Below are positions 5,953 to 12,410 of a stretch of 12,674 bases of DNA, piece after piece. The stretch spans positions 1 through 12,674 of the forward strand of contig JAIXYF010000451.1 of the NCBI GenBank assembly GCA_027490345.1, in the 5' to 3' direction. The position numbers and the translations under genes were made by a program. Under the pieces are notes generated by a model. That model saw only the letters and a program-made list of their open reading frames with translations. It was not told the DNA's origin and did not search any database. The DNA comes from Novosphingobium sp. (GTDB lineage: Bacteria; Pseudomonadota; Alphaproteobacteria; Sphingomonadales; Sphingomonadaceae). Every line of letters begins with the position of its first letter. The first letter of the stretch is position 1.

Positions 5953-8382
5953 ATGCCAGGCAACGTCAGCTTCAGCTACCGGATTGATCGCGAAACCGGC
6001 ACCTTCGATATCGGCGCCGATTACTACGTGCCCGGCTATGATGATCCCGAAACCGGCGAAGCGTTCTACGCGACCGACTGGAGCTTTTCCTATTCCGACA
6101 CGGTCTCCGGCAGCGGCACGGGCACATCCGGCCCGGGCTGGGATTCCGGTTCCGGTTCCTTCAGCCTCGGCTTTCCCGAGGGCGATACGCCGTCCGATGC
6201 GCTGCTCGGCTTCACCGCCAGCAACTGGTTCAGCGGCGCGTCCGCTTTCGCTGGCCTGCGCATCCGCAATGCCGGGCTCGCCAAGGTCGCTGTCACGCTC
6301 TCCGCCTCGCCCGATGATGGCGATAGCGTGCTGATCGGCGGCGCGGGCGATGATGCGCTCAGCGGCGCTGCGGGGGGCGATCTGCTCGATGGCGGCGGCG
6401 GCAGCGACCGCCTCGTGGGCGGCGGCGGCAAGGATCTGCTCGATGGCGGTGCCGGGGGCGATGCCATGGTCGGCGGCGCGGGCGATGATACCTATTATGT
6501 TGATTCTGCTGACGACAGCATCACCGAGGCCGAGGATGAGGGCCTTGATCTGGTGTTTTCGGCGGTGAGTTACACGCTGTCGGATGATCTGGAAGATCTC
6601 ATCCTGCATGATCGGGCGGCCAGCACCGGCATCGGCAATGGCCTGGCCAATGCGATCTATGGCAACAACGGCGCCAATCTGATCGATGGCGATGGCGGTG
6701 ATGATACGCTGCTGGGCTATGAAGGCACAGACCGTCTGCTCGGCGGCGAAGGCGATGACCGGCTGGATGGCGGGCAGGGCGATGACACCATGATCGGCGG
6801 CGCGGGCGATGATGTCTATCTCGTCGATTCGCGCAGGGACCAGCTGGAAGAGGCGGAAGACGGCGGCACCGATGAAGTCCGCGTCTCGGGCCTGGCGCGT
6901 TTCACGTTGGCCGATCACGTTGAAAACCTTGCCAATCTCTCGCTGGGCGGCGTGTTTTCGGGCTGGGGCAATGCACAGGCCAACGTCCTCACCGGCGGTG
7001 CCGGGATCGATCGGCTCTATGGGCGTGAAGGCGCCGATACCCTGCAGGGCGGCGAAGGCAACGATCAGCTCGAAGGCGGCGGCGGAGCAGACACGCTGAT
7101 CGGCGGCTCGGGCGTCGATACGGCCAGCTATGCCAGCGCGCTGGGGCCGGTTTCTGCCGATCTGGGCGGTGTGGTCGCTGGAACTGGAGAGGCGGCGGGC
7201 GATACGTTCTCGGGCATCGAGAACCTTTACGGCAGCCGGTTTGCCGATAGCCTTACCGGCGATGGCGGCGCCAATCGTCTGGCAGGCGGCGCAGGCAGCG
7301 ATATCCTCGTCGGTGGCGGCGGGACCGATTGGCTGATCGGCGGCGCGGATGGCGATCAGCTCGTCGGCGATGGCGATGATGGCGCAAGCTATGCCGGCTC
7401 ATCCGGCCCGGTCACGATCAATCTCTTCCGCCAGAGCGCGAGCGGCGGCGATGCCACCGGCGATGTGCTTTCGGGCATCACCCGGATCGAGGGCAGCGCA
7501 CGGGGGGATCGCATCACCGGCAGTTCTGCCGCCAACATGCTGCTGGGCGGCGGCGGGGCCGACGTGATCCACGCGGGCAGCGGGGCCGATTTGGTGCGCG
7601 GCGGCGCGGGGGCAGACCGGCTCGATGGCGGCAGCGGCGTCGATACGCTCGATTATGCAGGCTCGGCCGCAGGCGTCACGATCAGCCTGGCTGATGGCAC
7701 GGCCAGCGGCGGCGATGCGGCGGGCGATGTCTTTGGAGGCTTCGAACGAGTCAATGGTTCTGCCCATGATGATACGCTGATCGCCGACGATTCCGGCCGC
7801 CAGCTTCACGGCGCGGGCGGGGCTGACCGGTTGATCGGCGGCGCGGGCCACGATGTGCTGATCGGCGGCGCCGGGGCCGATGCCATGGAGGGCGATGCCG
7901 GTGTCGATACGCTGAGCTACGGCTCTTCGCGCACGTATGTTTTCGTCAATCTCGCCACGGGGCAGACTTTCGGCGAAGATGCCGCAGGCGATACCTTTAC
8001 CGGGTTTGAGAACCTGACCGGCGGCCTCGTCAGCGATGCGCTTTATGGCGATGGCTCGGTCAACGTGATCCGGGGCGGCGCAGGCGGCGATTTCATCGAT
8101 GGCGCGGGCGGAGACGACGTGCTGATCGGCGGCAGCGGCGATGATGCCTTCACCGCCGCGCAGGGCAGCGGCATGGACCGCATCCGCGATTTCACCACCG
8201 GCGGCCCCGAAGACCGCGTGGTCATGGTCGATATGGGGCCGTTCTTCGCCACGTTCGATCAGGTGATGGCAGCGGCCGTGCAGCAAGGCGCCGATACGGT
8301 GATCACCTTTGCCGCCGGGCACGGCCTGATCCTCGAAGGGGTCAGCAAAGCCGCGCTCACCGTGGATGATTTCGTGTTCTGA
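5953..8382 (+). CDS. RTX/haemolysin-type calcium-binding repeat protein, probably type I secreted
   Basis: This is an 809-residue, very acidic, Gly/Asp-rich protein. Residues 1-122 are a non-repeat N-terminal region rich in aromatic and Asp/Ser residues, with no signal peptide. From about 123 to 740 there are seven blocks of GGxGxDxLx nonapeptides, which bind calcium in a parallel beta-roll. Between them lie two YVDSxxDxxxEAEDxGxDxV-YTLxDxxExL inserts (from about 178 and 286) and four VDTxxYxxS...GDAxGDxFxGxE inserts (from about 388, 475, 563 and 651), as in serralysin-like and other RTX proteins. The last 65 residues (DTVITFAAGHGLILEGVSKAALTVDDFVF type end) resemble C-terminal type I secretion signals. 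No protease or lipase motif is visible. The role may be adhesin, biofilm matrix or surface-layer protein. GGAG lies eight bases before the ATG. Transporter genes must be elsewhere. Confidence 0.92.
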   Translation: MPGNVSFSYRIDRETGTFDIGADYYVPGYDDPETGEAFYATDWSFSYSDTVSGSGTGTSGPGWDSGSGSFSLGFPEGDTPSDALLGFTASNWFSGASAFAGLRIRNAGLAKVAVTLSASPDDGDSVLIGGAGDDALSGAAGGDLLDGGGGSDRLVGGGGKDLLDGGAGGDAMVGGAGDDTYYVDSADDSITEAEDEGLDLVFSAVSYTLSDDLEDLILHDRAASTGIGNGLANAIYGNNGANLIDGDGGDDTLLGYEGTDRLLGGEGDDRLDGGQGDDTMIGGAGDDVYLVDSRRDQLEEAEDGGTDEVRVSGLARFTLADHVENLANLSLGGVFSGWGNAQANVLTGGAGIDRLYGREGADTLQGGEGNDQLEGGGGADTLIGGSGVDTASYASALGPVSADLGGVVAGTGEAAGDTFSGIENLYGSRFADSLTGDGGANRLAGGAGSDILVGGGGTDWLIGGADGDQLVGDGDDGASYAGSSGPVTINLFRQSASGGDATGDVLSGITRIEGSARGDRITGSSAANMLLGGGGADVIHAGSGADLVRGGAGADRLDGGSGVDTLDYAGSAAGVTISLADGTASGGDAAGDVFGGFERVNGSAHDDTLIADDSGRQLHGAGGADRLIGGAGHDVLIGGAGADAMEGDAGVDTLSYGSSRTYVFVNLATGQTFGEDAAGDTFTGFENLTGGLVSDALYGDGSVNVIRGGAGGDFIDGAGGDDVLIGGSGDDAFTAAQGSGMDRIRDFTTGGPEDRVVMVDMGPFFATFDQVMAAAVQQGADTVITFAAGHGLILEGVSKAALTVDDFVF

Positions 8383-8391
8383 AGCGGTCTT

Positions 8392-8419
8392 GGGGGGCTG
8401 GGGGCTGGGGGCTGGGGGG
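8392..8419 (+). other. G-quadruplex motif between converging genes
   Basis: The plus strand reads G6-CT-G5-CT-G5-CT-G6, four long G tracts separated by the same two-base loop. It starts ten bases after the RTX stop and ends three bases before the glycosyltransferase stop. It would be in the RTX transcript as RNA and on the non-coding side for the glycosyltransferase. A short inverted repeat (GCGCTG 8426-8431, CAGCGC 8435-8440) follows inside the glycosyltransferase 3' end. Together these could stop or slow polymerases from both sides. Confidence 0.75.
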
Positions 8420-8422
8420 CCC

Positions 8423-9649
8423 TCAGCGCTGCTGCAGCGCCTGCTTCTGCCGGATCAGCCGCATATACGTATCGGCCACGGCCTGATTGATCGCGTCCCA
8501 GCTGAAATCGTGGCTGCGCCGCTCACCGGCTGCGCCGTGGGCGGCGCGCAAATCGGCATCCGCGACATAGGCGCGCAGCGCCTCGGCAAACTGGTGTAGC
8601 GCGCCGGGCGCGATCAGACGGCCCGAAATGCCATCGGAAACAAGGCTCTGGCTCCCCGTCGCGGCGGCGGCAACCACTGGCACGCCGCAAGCCATCGCCT
8701 CCAGCGTCACGTTGCCGAAGGTTTCGGTGACAGAGGGGTTGAACAATACGTCCATCGCCGCCACCGCGCGGCCCAGATCCTTGCCGCCCTGAAAGCCGGT
8801 GAACACCGCGCCCGGCAGCCGCGCCTCGAACCACGCGCGCGCCGGGCCTTCGCCCACCACCATCACCCGGTGGCGCACCGCGCTGCCTGCCGATTTGCGC
8901 ACCAGTTCGTCGATCGTGTCCGAAAACACGTCGAGCCCCTTTTCCATCACCAGCCGGCCCAGAAAGCCGATCACGACTTCATCATCGGCGATGCCCAGGC
9001 TGCGCCGCCATTCCTGATCGCGGCGGCCGGGATTGAAGATCGTGCGGTCCACCCCGCGTGACCACAGCGAGATGTCATAGCTCATGCGCTCTTCGCGCAG
9101 CACTTGCGCCATTGATTCCGAAGGCGCCACCAGCGCATCGCAGCGGCGATAGAACCGGCGCAGCATCGCGGTGAGCAAAGGCTCCACCCAGGCCAGATTA
9201 TAGTAGCGCGGATAGGTATCGAAGCGGGTGTGGACGCTGGCCAGCACCGGCAGCCCCCGCGCCCTCGCCCAGCTCACCGCGCGGTGCGCCGCCGGATCGG
9301 GCGAGGAGACGTGCACGACATTGGGCGCAAACGCCTTCAGATCAGCGCGCGCCCTGGCGCCCAGCATCATGGGAATGCGATATTCCGCGCGCCCCGGAAC
9401 CGGAACGGAGGGCAGGCCGATCAGCTTGCCCATCGAAGCGAACGCGGGCTTGCGCACTTTGGGCGCATAGACGTGGACTTGCGCGCCCTGCCGCTGGAGA
9501 TAGCCCACCAGCCGGTTCAGCGCCTGATTCGCCCCATCGCGCACATAGTTGTAGTTGCCGCTCAGCAGCGCCACGCGCAGGCCCTTCAGGGGCAGCGCAT
9601 CCGCGCCGGTCGCCGCCGGGCCTGCTTCGGTCACTTTGCTGTCAGCCAT
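8423..9649 (-). CDS. Glycosyltransferase family 4 (GT-B fold, GT1/GT4 superfamily)
   Basis: This retaining glycosyltransferase transfers a sugar from a nucleotide-sugar donor, probably at the cytoplasmic face of the inner membrane, to a lipid or glycan. In 408 residues it shows the N-terminal Rossmann domain (LRVALLSGNYNYVRDGANQALNRLV, 24-48), HVSSPDP at 113-119 and SVHTRFDTYPRYY at 138-150. The C-terminal donor domain has GFLGRLVMEKGLDVF (228-242), VVGEGPAR (264-271) and the EX7E motif ETFGNVTLE (Glu309, Glu317), then AMACGVPVVA. It resembles the mannosyltransferase and SqdX-like branch; acceptor and sugar are not readable. The ATG at 9649 is chosen because upstream in-frame starts (ATG 9697, GTG 9712) would place a long GC hairpin inside the coding sequence and give a low-complexity HGGGGYG leader. 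No start has a good Shine-Dalgarno, so the true start is uncertain. Confidence 0.88.
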   Translation of the reverse strand: MADSKVTEAGPAATGADALPLKGLRVALLSGNYNYVRDGANQALNRLVGYLQRQGAQVHVYAPKVRKPAFASMGKLIGLPSVPVPGRAEYRIPMMLGARARADLKAFAPNVVHVSSPDPAAHRAVSWARARGLPVLASVHTRFDTYPRYYNLAWVEPLLTAMLRRFYRRCDALVAPSESMAQVLREERMSYDISLWSRGVDRTIFNPGRRDQEWRRSLGIADDEVVIGFLGRLVMEKGLDVFSDTIDELVRKSAGSAVRHRVMVVGEGPARAWFEARLPGAVFTGFQGGKDLGRAVAAMDVLFNPSVTETFGNVTLEAMACGVPVVAAAATGSQSLVSDGISGRLIAPGALHQFAEALRAYVADADLRAAHGAAGERRSHDFSWDAINQAVADTYMRLIRQKQALQQR

Positions 9650-9665
9650 AAGGGATGGCCCATAG

Positions 9666-9693
9666 CCCCCCCCGCCGTGCTTGGCGAGGGGGG
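9666..9693 (-). other. Strong GC hairpin upstream of the glycosyltransferase
   Basis: In minus-strand RNA the arms CCCCCCTCGCC and GGCGGGGGGGG can pair over 11 positions with one G-U pair and a six-base loop. It lies between the stop of the exported-protein gene (9718) and the chosen glycosyltransferase start (9649). No U tract follows, so a classical terminator is unlikely. It may be a processing, stability or attenuation element. Confidence 0.5.
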
Positions 9694-9717
9694 CCATGCT
9701 CTGGTTCAGCACCCGGC

Positions 9718-10077
9718 TTACCAGCCGCGCAGCCCGCGATAATCGCCGCGCTGCTGCGCGCGGTAGCGGCGATAGCGGTCATAGCGCTCGTAGCCGTTCT
9801 CATAGCCGCGCCAGCCGGGGTGCACCGGATAGGCGCGGTAGACCGGCGGCGGCGGCGCATAATAGCCGCCGCGAACCGGCGGGTAATAGCCATAGTCGCC
9901 ATAGTTCACATAGACATCGCGGCGGTTGTTGTCCGATGCGATGGCCGCGCCGATGGCCAGGCCCACCACGCCCGCGCCAATCGCCACGGCAGCATCATTG
10001 CCATGCGCCTGCGCCGGGGCGGCAAAAGCAAGGCTGCCAGCGGCAAGCACGGCGGCCACAAGTCCGATCTTTTTCAT
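9718..10077 (-). CDS. Small exported Tyr/Arg-rich protein with glycine-zipper-like segment
   Basis: This 119-residue protein begins with a signal peptide (MKKIGLVAAVLAAGSLAFAAPAQA, cleavage expected after Ala24). Residues 28-47 form a Gly/Ala-spaced hydrophobic stretch (GAGVVGLAIGAAIAS) like a glycine zipper. The tail (50-119) is low complexity with about 15 tyrosines plus many Gly, Pro and Arg. It is probably periplasmic or outer-membrane associated; no catalytic motif is visible. The frame is open upstream to 10131, but the ATG at 10077 is chosen because the signal peptide starts there and GGAGAAGGA precedes it. It shares its architecture with the neighbouring upstream gene at 10204-10704, so the two look like a tandem pair. 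Function is unknown. Confidence 0.8.
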   Translation of the reverse strand: MKKIGLVAAVLAAGSLAFAAPAQAHGNDAAVAIGAGVVGLAIGAAIASDNNRRDVYVNYGDYGYYPPVRGGYYAPPPPVYRAYPVHPGWRGYENGYERYDRYRRYRAQQRGDYRGLRGW

Positions 10078-10164
10078 GGGTCTGGTCCTTCTCCTCTGGC
10101 GCCGTTCTTCCGGTCGCGCGCTGCATGTCACGTTGCATCAAACCGGCGCTGAACCGTTTCTGAA

Positions 10165-10185
10165 GCGGCGGCGGCCATGCGCCGC
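10165..10185 (-). other. Short GC hairpin between the tandem exported-protein genes
   Basis: GCGGCG (10168-10173) and CGCCGC (10180-10185) form a 6-bp stem with a six-base loop, and a second GCGGCG register overlaps it at 10165-10170. It follows the stop of the upstream gene (10204) on the minus strand. There is no U tract, so at most it is a weak or Rho-assisted terminator. Confidence 0.3.
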
Positions 10186-10203
10186 TCCGCCCCGAAGCTG
10201 CGA

Positions 10204-10704
10204 TCAGTTGCCGCGGTTGTCGTCCTGATATTGGCCCTCATAGGCTTCCGGATCGCGATAGCCGCGCCGGTCGTAATAGCCGTCGCTGCTCTGCGGATAG
10301 CCATCGCGCGAATAGCCCGGCTGCCCGCCCTGATAGCGCTGGTCATAAGGATCGCCGTTCTGCGCCCCCTGCCAGGTCGGCTGCCCGCGATAGGGGTTCT
10401 GCACCTGACCCTGATACTGACCCTGCCACTGGCCCTGTGCCCGGGGATCACGCCGGGGATCATTGCGCGGATCATAGCGCCGGTCATAGGGATCGCGGTT
10501 ACGGTTGTTGTTGCTTGCCGAAACGATGATCGCGCCAAGCGCCAGCCCGATGATCCCGGCCGCAATCGCCGCCCCGGCGCGGTCGCCACCCCGGCCGCCG
10601 TGGCGCCAGCCGCCATAGGGACCGGCCATCGCAGGCGTGGCCGTTGCCAGCGCCGAGGCTCCAAGGGCAAGGGCCAGCACGGCCTTTTTCGCAAAAGTGA
10701 TCAT
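10204..10704 (-). CDS. Exported Gln/Asp/Arg/Tyr-rich protein with glycine-zipper-like segment
   Basis: This 166-residue protein starts with a signal peptide (MITFAKKAVLALALGASALATATPAMA, cleavage expected after Ala27). A short Gly/Trp/His/Arg linker leads to a glycine-zipper-like hydrophobic stretch at 43-61 (GAAIAAGIIGLALGAIIVS). The rest is a low-complexity tail of DPYDRRYDP, GQ-repeat and GYSRDGYP-like units, probably disordered and extracytoplasmic. The ATG at 10704 has GGAG about eight bases upstream. The layout, and the hydrophobic segment in particular, matches the next gene on the strand (9718-10077), suggesting duplication followed by divergence of the tails. Such proteins are common in sphingomonads, usually annotated as hypothetical. 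An envelope or matrix role is inference. Confidence 0.82.
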   Translation of the reverse strand: MITFAKKAVLALALGASALATATPAMAGPYGGWRHGGRGGDRAGAAIAAGIIGLALGAIIVSASNNNRNRDPYDRRYDPRNDPRRDPRAQGQWQGQYQGQVQNPYRGQPTWQGAQNGDPYDQRYQGGQPGYSRDGYPQSSDGYYDRRGYRDPEAYEGQYQDDNRGN

Positions 10705-10838
10705 CGCCTGTCTCCACCGGCCGCGAAGCAGACCGGTCCATCCCGATCCCGATTCGCTGCCTTCGAAGACTGGTTTAGAGCCGCGTGGCTGAACGGCTGC
10801 GGCACGGGGATTGCAGGATTTGTTCAGGTTGGGGTTGG

Positions 10839-10866
10839 TTTATATGAACGCCCGTCCTGCCGTCAC
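10839..10866 (-). promoter_or_regulatory. Candidate promoter for the exported-protein pair, -35 inside the palindromic repeat
   Basis: On the minus strand GTGACG (10866-10861) and TATAAA (10844-10839) are separated by 16 bases. They match the sigma-70 boxes at four and five of six positions. The -35 is the conserved edge of the dispersed repeat copy 2. It would give a leader of about 130 bases before the ATG at 10704. The remaining 10705-10838 DNA shows no gene. Confidence 0.3.
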
Positions 10867-10884
10867 CCCGGGCTTGACCCGGAG
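10861..10884. repeat. Dispersed palindromic repeat, copy 2 (REP-like)
   Basis: The core at 10866-10884 is CCCCGGG-CTTGA-CCCGGAG, a 7-bp stem with one mismatch and the same CTTGA loop as the copy at 4190. It is preceded by CGTCA as in the other copies. It lies between the exported-protein gene and the terminator at 10903. Confidence 0.8.
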
Positions 10885-10902
10885 GCCCGCTGCCTCGCGG
10901 CC

Positions 10903-10934
10903 AAAAAGAAAAGGGCGGCCCGCAAAGGCCGCCC
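10903..10934 (-). terminator. Rho-independent terminator of the DUF1993 gene
   Basis: Arms GGGCGGCC (10913-10920) and GGCCGCCC (10927-10934) form a perfect 8-bp stem with a six-base loop. On the minus strand the stem is followed by TTTTCTTTTT. It begins 26 bases after the DUF1993 stop. Stem and loop are identical to the terminator at 12353-12383. Confidence 0.9.
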
Positions 10935-10960
10935 TCTCATCTGAATCCGAGCCGCGAAAT

Positions 10961-11482
10961 TCACCGCTTGATGCGGGGCCGGCCCATGAAGTCACCCTTG
11001 CCCACCTTCACGCCCTCAGCCCGCAGGATCGCATAGGCGGTCGTGGCGTGGAAATAGAAGTTGGGCTGCGAGAACGAGAGCAGGAAGTTCGTGCCCGTGA
11101 ACGGCAGTTTCATCTCGCCAAACGCAAACAACGTGTCATTTTCCGCCAGCGCCTCGAACTCCGCCGCATCAATCGCGGAAAGCTCGGCAATCGCGCCCTG
11201 AATGGCGGCGTGCAGGCCTGCAAAATCGGTTGGCCACGGCGTGAGATCGGGGCCAAACTGTCCGGCCCTGACCCCGGCAACGCCGCCAGTCGAATGCGCG
11301 ACACAGCTCTTCACCTGATAGCCAAACGGCAGCATATCGGGCGCAAGCCGCGCATCGATCAGATCGCTTTCCGCGCGGCCATGCTCGGCGCAAAACGCCG
11401 CCGCCTTGTCCAGCAACGCATCGACCGCGCGCAGGATCTGCAAGTTGGAAGGCACAACGGCATCATAAAGGGAAATCGGCAT
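10961..11482 (-). CDS. DUF1993 family protein
   Basis: This is a 173-residue protein of the DUF1993 family, whose members are predicted to have a DinB-like four-helix bundle; their function is not known. Family-like features are the N-terminal MPISLYDAVVPSNLQILRAVDALLDKA, DARLAPDMLPFGYQVKSC in the middle, and the C-terminal PNFYFHATTAYAILRAEGVKVGKGDFMG. It is cytoplasmic with no signal or membrane segment. The ATG at 11482 has GGAGAG about eight bases upstream. It appears to be a single-gene transcript: a strong terminator follows, and the upstream 11483-11693 DNA holds a palindromic repeat and then a divergent gene. Metal binding by conserved His residues, as in DinB-like proteins, is possible but not shown. 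Confidence 0.9.
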   Translation of the reverse strand: MPISLYDAVVPSNLQILRAVDALLDKAAAFCAEHGRAESDLIDARLAPDMLPFGYQVKSCVAHSTGGVAGVRAGQFGPDLTPWPTDFAGLHAAIQGAIAELSAIDAAEFEALAENDTLFAFGEMKLPFTGTNFLLSFSQPNFYFHATTAYAILRAEGVKVGKGDFMGRPRIKR

Positions 11483-11580
11483 GGGTCTTGCTCTCCGGTC
11501 TTGTTTCGGCGCAAGCTATGTCATCCCGGCGCGGCGAGGTCCATGGTCGGGCCACCCAAATCCTTCCTGCAACCCACTCT

Positions 11581-11610
11581 CGTCACCTCGGGCTTGACCC
11601 GGGGTTCGGC
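11581..11610. repeat. Dispersed palindromic repeat, copy 3 (REP-like)
   Basis: The core at 11586-11604 is CCTCGGG-CTTGA-CCCGGGG, a 7-bp stem with one mismatch. It has the same CGTCA left flank and TTCGGC right flank as copy 1. The mismatch is on the opposite arm from that in copy 2. The rest of the 211-base gap 11483-11693 shows no gene or other clear signal. Confidence 0.82.
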
Positions 11611-11693
11611 TGTTTCTGACCAACAGCGCGGCTTGATACCGCGAACGACGCAGTTCCGGTTGCGGGCCGTCGTTGGTCGTCTATCCTCGCCAC

Positions 11694-12329
11694 ATGAAAC
11701 CGCGCCGCGTCCTCCTCGCAGCCGCTGCCTTCGCGCTGACAGTCTGCGCTGGCTGCCGCGGTGACTCGCAGCCGCAGGCGAGGCAAGGGAAGCCATTGCT
11801 GGCCAAGCTCAAGGCGTGCGGCATGGACCTCTCAAAGGTTGCATTGGTCGAGGAACCAGAATCCGAACGCCACATCTTTCTGCGCGATCATCCCAAGATG
11901 GATCGCCGGGGATTGGAATGCGTCGCGGAGATCATGACCCGATCGGATTATGGCCTTCGCACGGCGTCATGGGCTTCAGAACAGGAATACCACGCCGCCT
12001 TCGACGCAGCGACTGGCAGGCACTTGCAGGAAGCGGCCAAAGACTGGCTGGAGCGCAACCGGCCGGATCTGGTCCATGCCAGTTATCGCGCCGGACAGTC
12101 ACTACAGAGCTATGCCAATCAGATCGAGACAACTTGCGGTGCGCCCAAAGGGTACATCGATGTTTTCAGAAAGTCCGGTGTAACCTACGTTGCAACCAAC
12201 GGTCAAAATGCCTCTCCCGCCGATGTCGAGAAGGTGACTGTGGAAACACAAGACTGCATGAATTCTGTTCTCACCAACGGCCTCCCGCCTAAGGTCGCGC
12301 AGTTCCTGGGCGGCGGCGGAGTGCCCTGA
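11694..12329 (+). CDS. Putative lipoprotein or exported protein, unrecognised
   Basis: I do not recognise this 211-residue protein. It starts with a basic, then hydrophobic segment ending in VCAGC (MKPRRVLLAAAAFALTVCAGC). Cys21 after Ala-Gly fits a lipobox apart from Cys at -3, so it is probably a lipoprotein, otherwise a secreted protein. The mature part contains four more cysteines (42, 76, 148, 188) that could form two disulfides, mostly helical-looking sequence, and a GGGG-containing C-terminus. The codons are less GC-biased than in neighbouring genes (for example AACTTGCGG, GAATTCTG), which may mean later acquisition. The ATG at 11694 is chosen because the signal sequence starts there; a TTG at 11673 is in frame. 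Its Shine-Dalgarno is poor. It converges on typA with a shared terminator. Confidence 0.72.
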   Translation: MKPRRVLLAAAAFALTVCAGCRGDSQPQARQGKPLLAKLKACGMDLSKVALVEEPESERHIFLRDHPKMDRRGLECVAEIMTRSDYGLRTASWASEQEYHAAFDAATGRHLQEAAKDWLERNRPDLVHASYRAGQSLQSYANQIETTCGAPKGYIDVFRKSGVTYVATNGQNASPADVEKVTVETQDCMNSVLTNGLPPKVAQFLGGGGVP

Positions 12330-12352
12330 GAGAATGCGAGCCCTCGGCGCCA

Positions 12353-12387
12353 AAACAAAAAGGGCGGCCCGCAAAGGCCGCCCTTTT
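12353..12387. terminator. Bidirectional Rho-independent terminator between the lipoprotein-like gene and typA
   Basis: Arms GGGCGGCC (12362-12369) and GGCCGCCC (12376-12383) form a perfect 8-bp stem. The left side is AAAACAAAAA, giving a T tract for minus-strand typA, and the right side is TTTT for the plus-strand gene. It lies 24 bases after the plus-strand stop and 24 bases after the typA stop. Stem and loop are identical to those at 10913-10934. Confidence 0.92.
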
Positions 12388-12410
12388 CTGTTCCATCAGG
12401 AAACCAACCC

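Noticed and set aside
5320..6918. 532-codon open frame on the minus strand opposite the RTX gene 5' half
   Set aside because: It is Ala/Ile-rich low-complexity translation of the reverse strand of GGC-GAT repeats and also runs across the membrane protein gene. It is an antisense shadow produced by biased codons, with no family motif.
6322..8170. Tandem DNA repeats within 6322-8170 considered as a CRISPR array or minisatellite
   Set aside because: The repeats are in-frame, variable and encode the GGxGxDxLx calcium-binding nonapeptide. There are no constant repeats with unique spacers.
7399..8322. 307-codon open frame on the minus strand opposite the RTX gene 3' half
   Set aside because: Same cause: reverse translation of nonapeptide repeat DNA. 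It shows repeated AADQHV/ARAI-type units and no independent start signal.
8426..8440. GCGCTG/CAGCGC inverted repeat as a terminator
   Set aside because: It lies inside the last codons of the glycosyltransferase with a three-base loop and no T tract. It is more likely incidental, so it is mentioned only with the G-quadruplex.
10811..11764. 317-codon plus-strand open frame across the DUF1993 region
   Set aside because: It crosses a terminator, two palindromic repeats and the complete DUF1993 gene. The composition is antisense-like and there is no recognisable domain.
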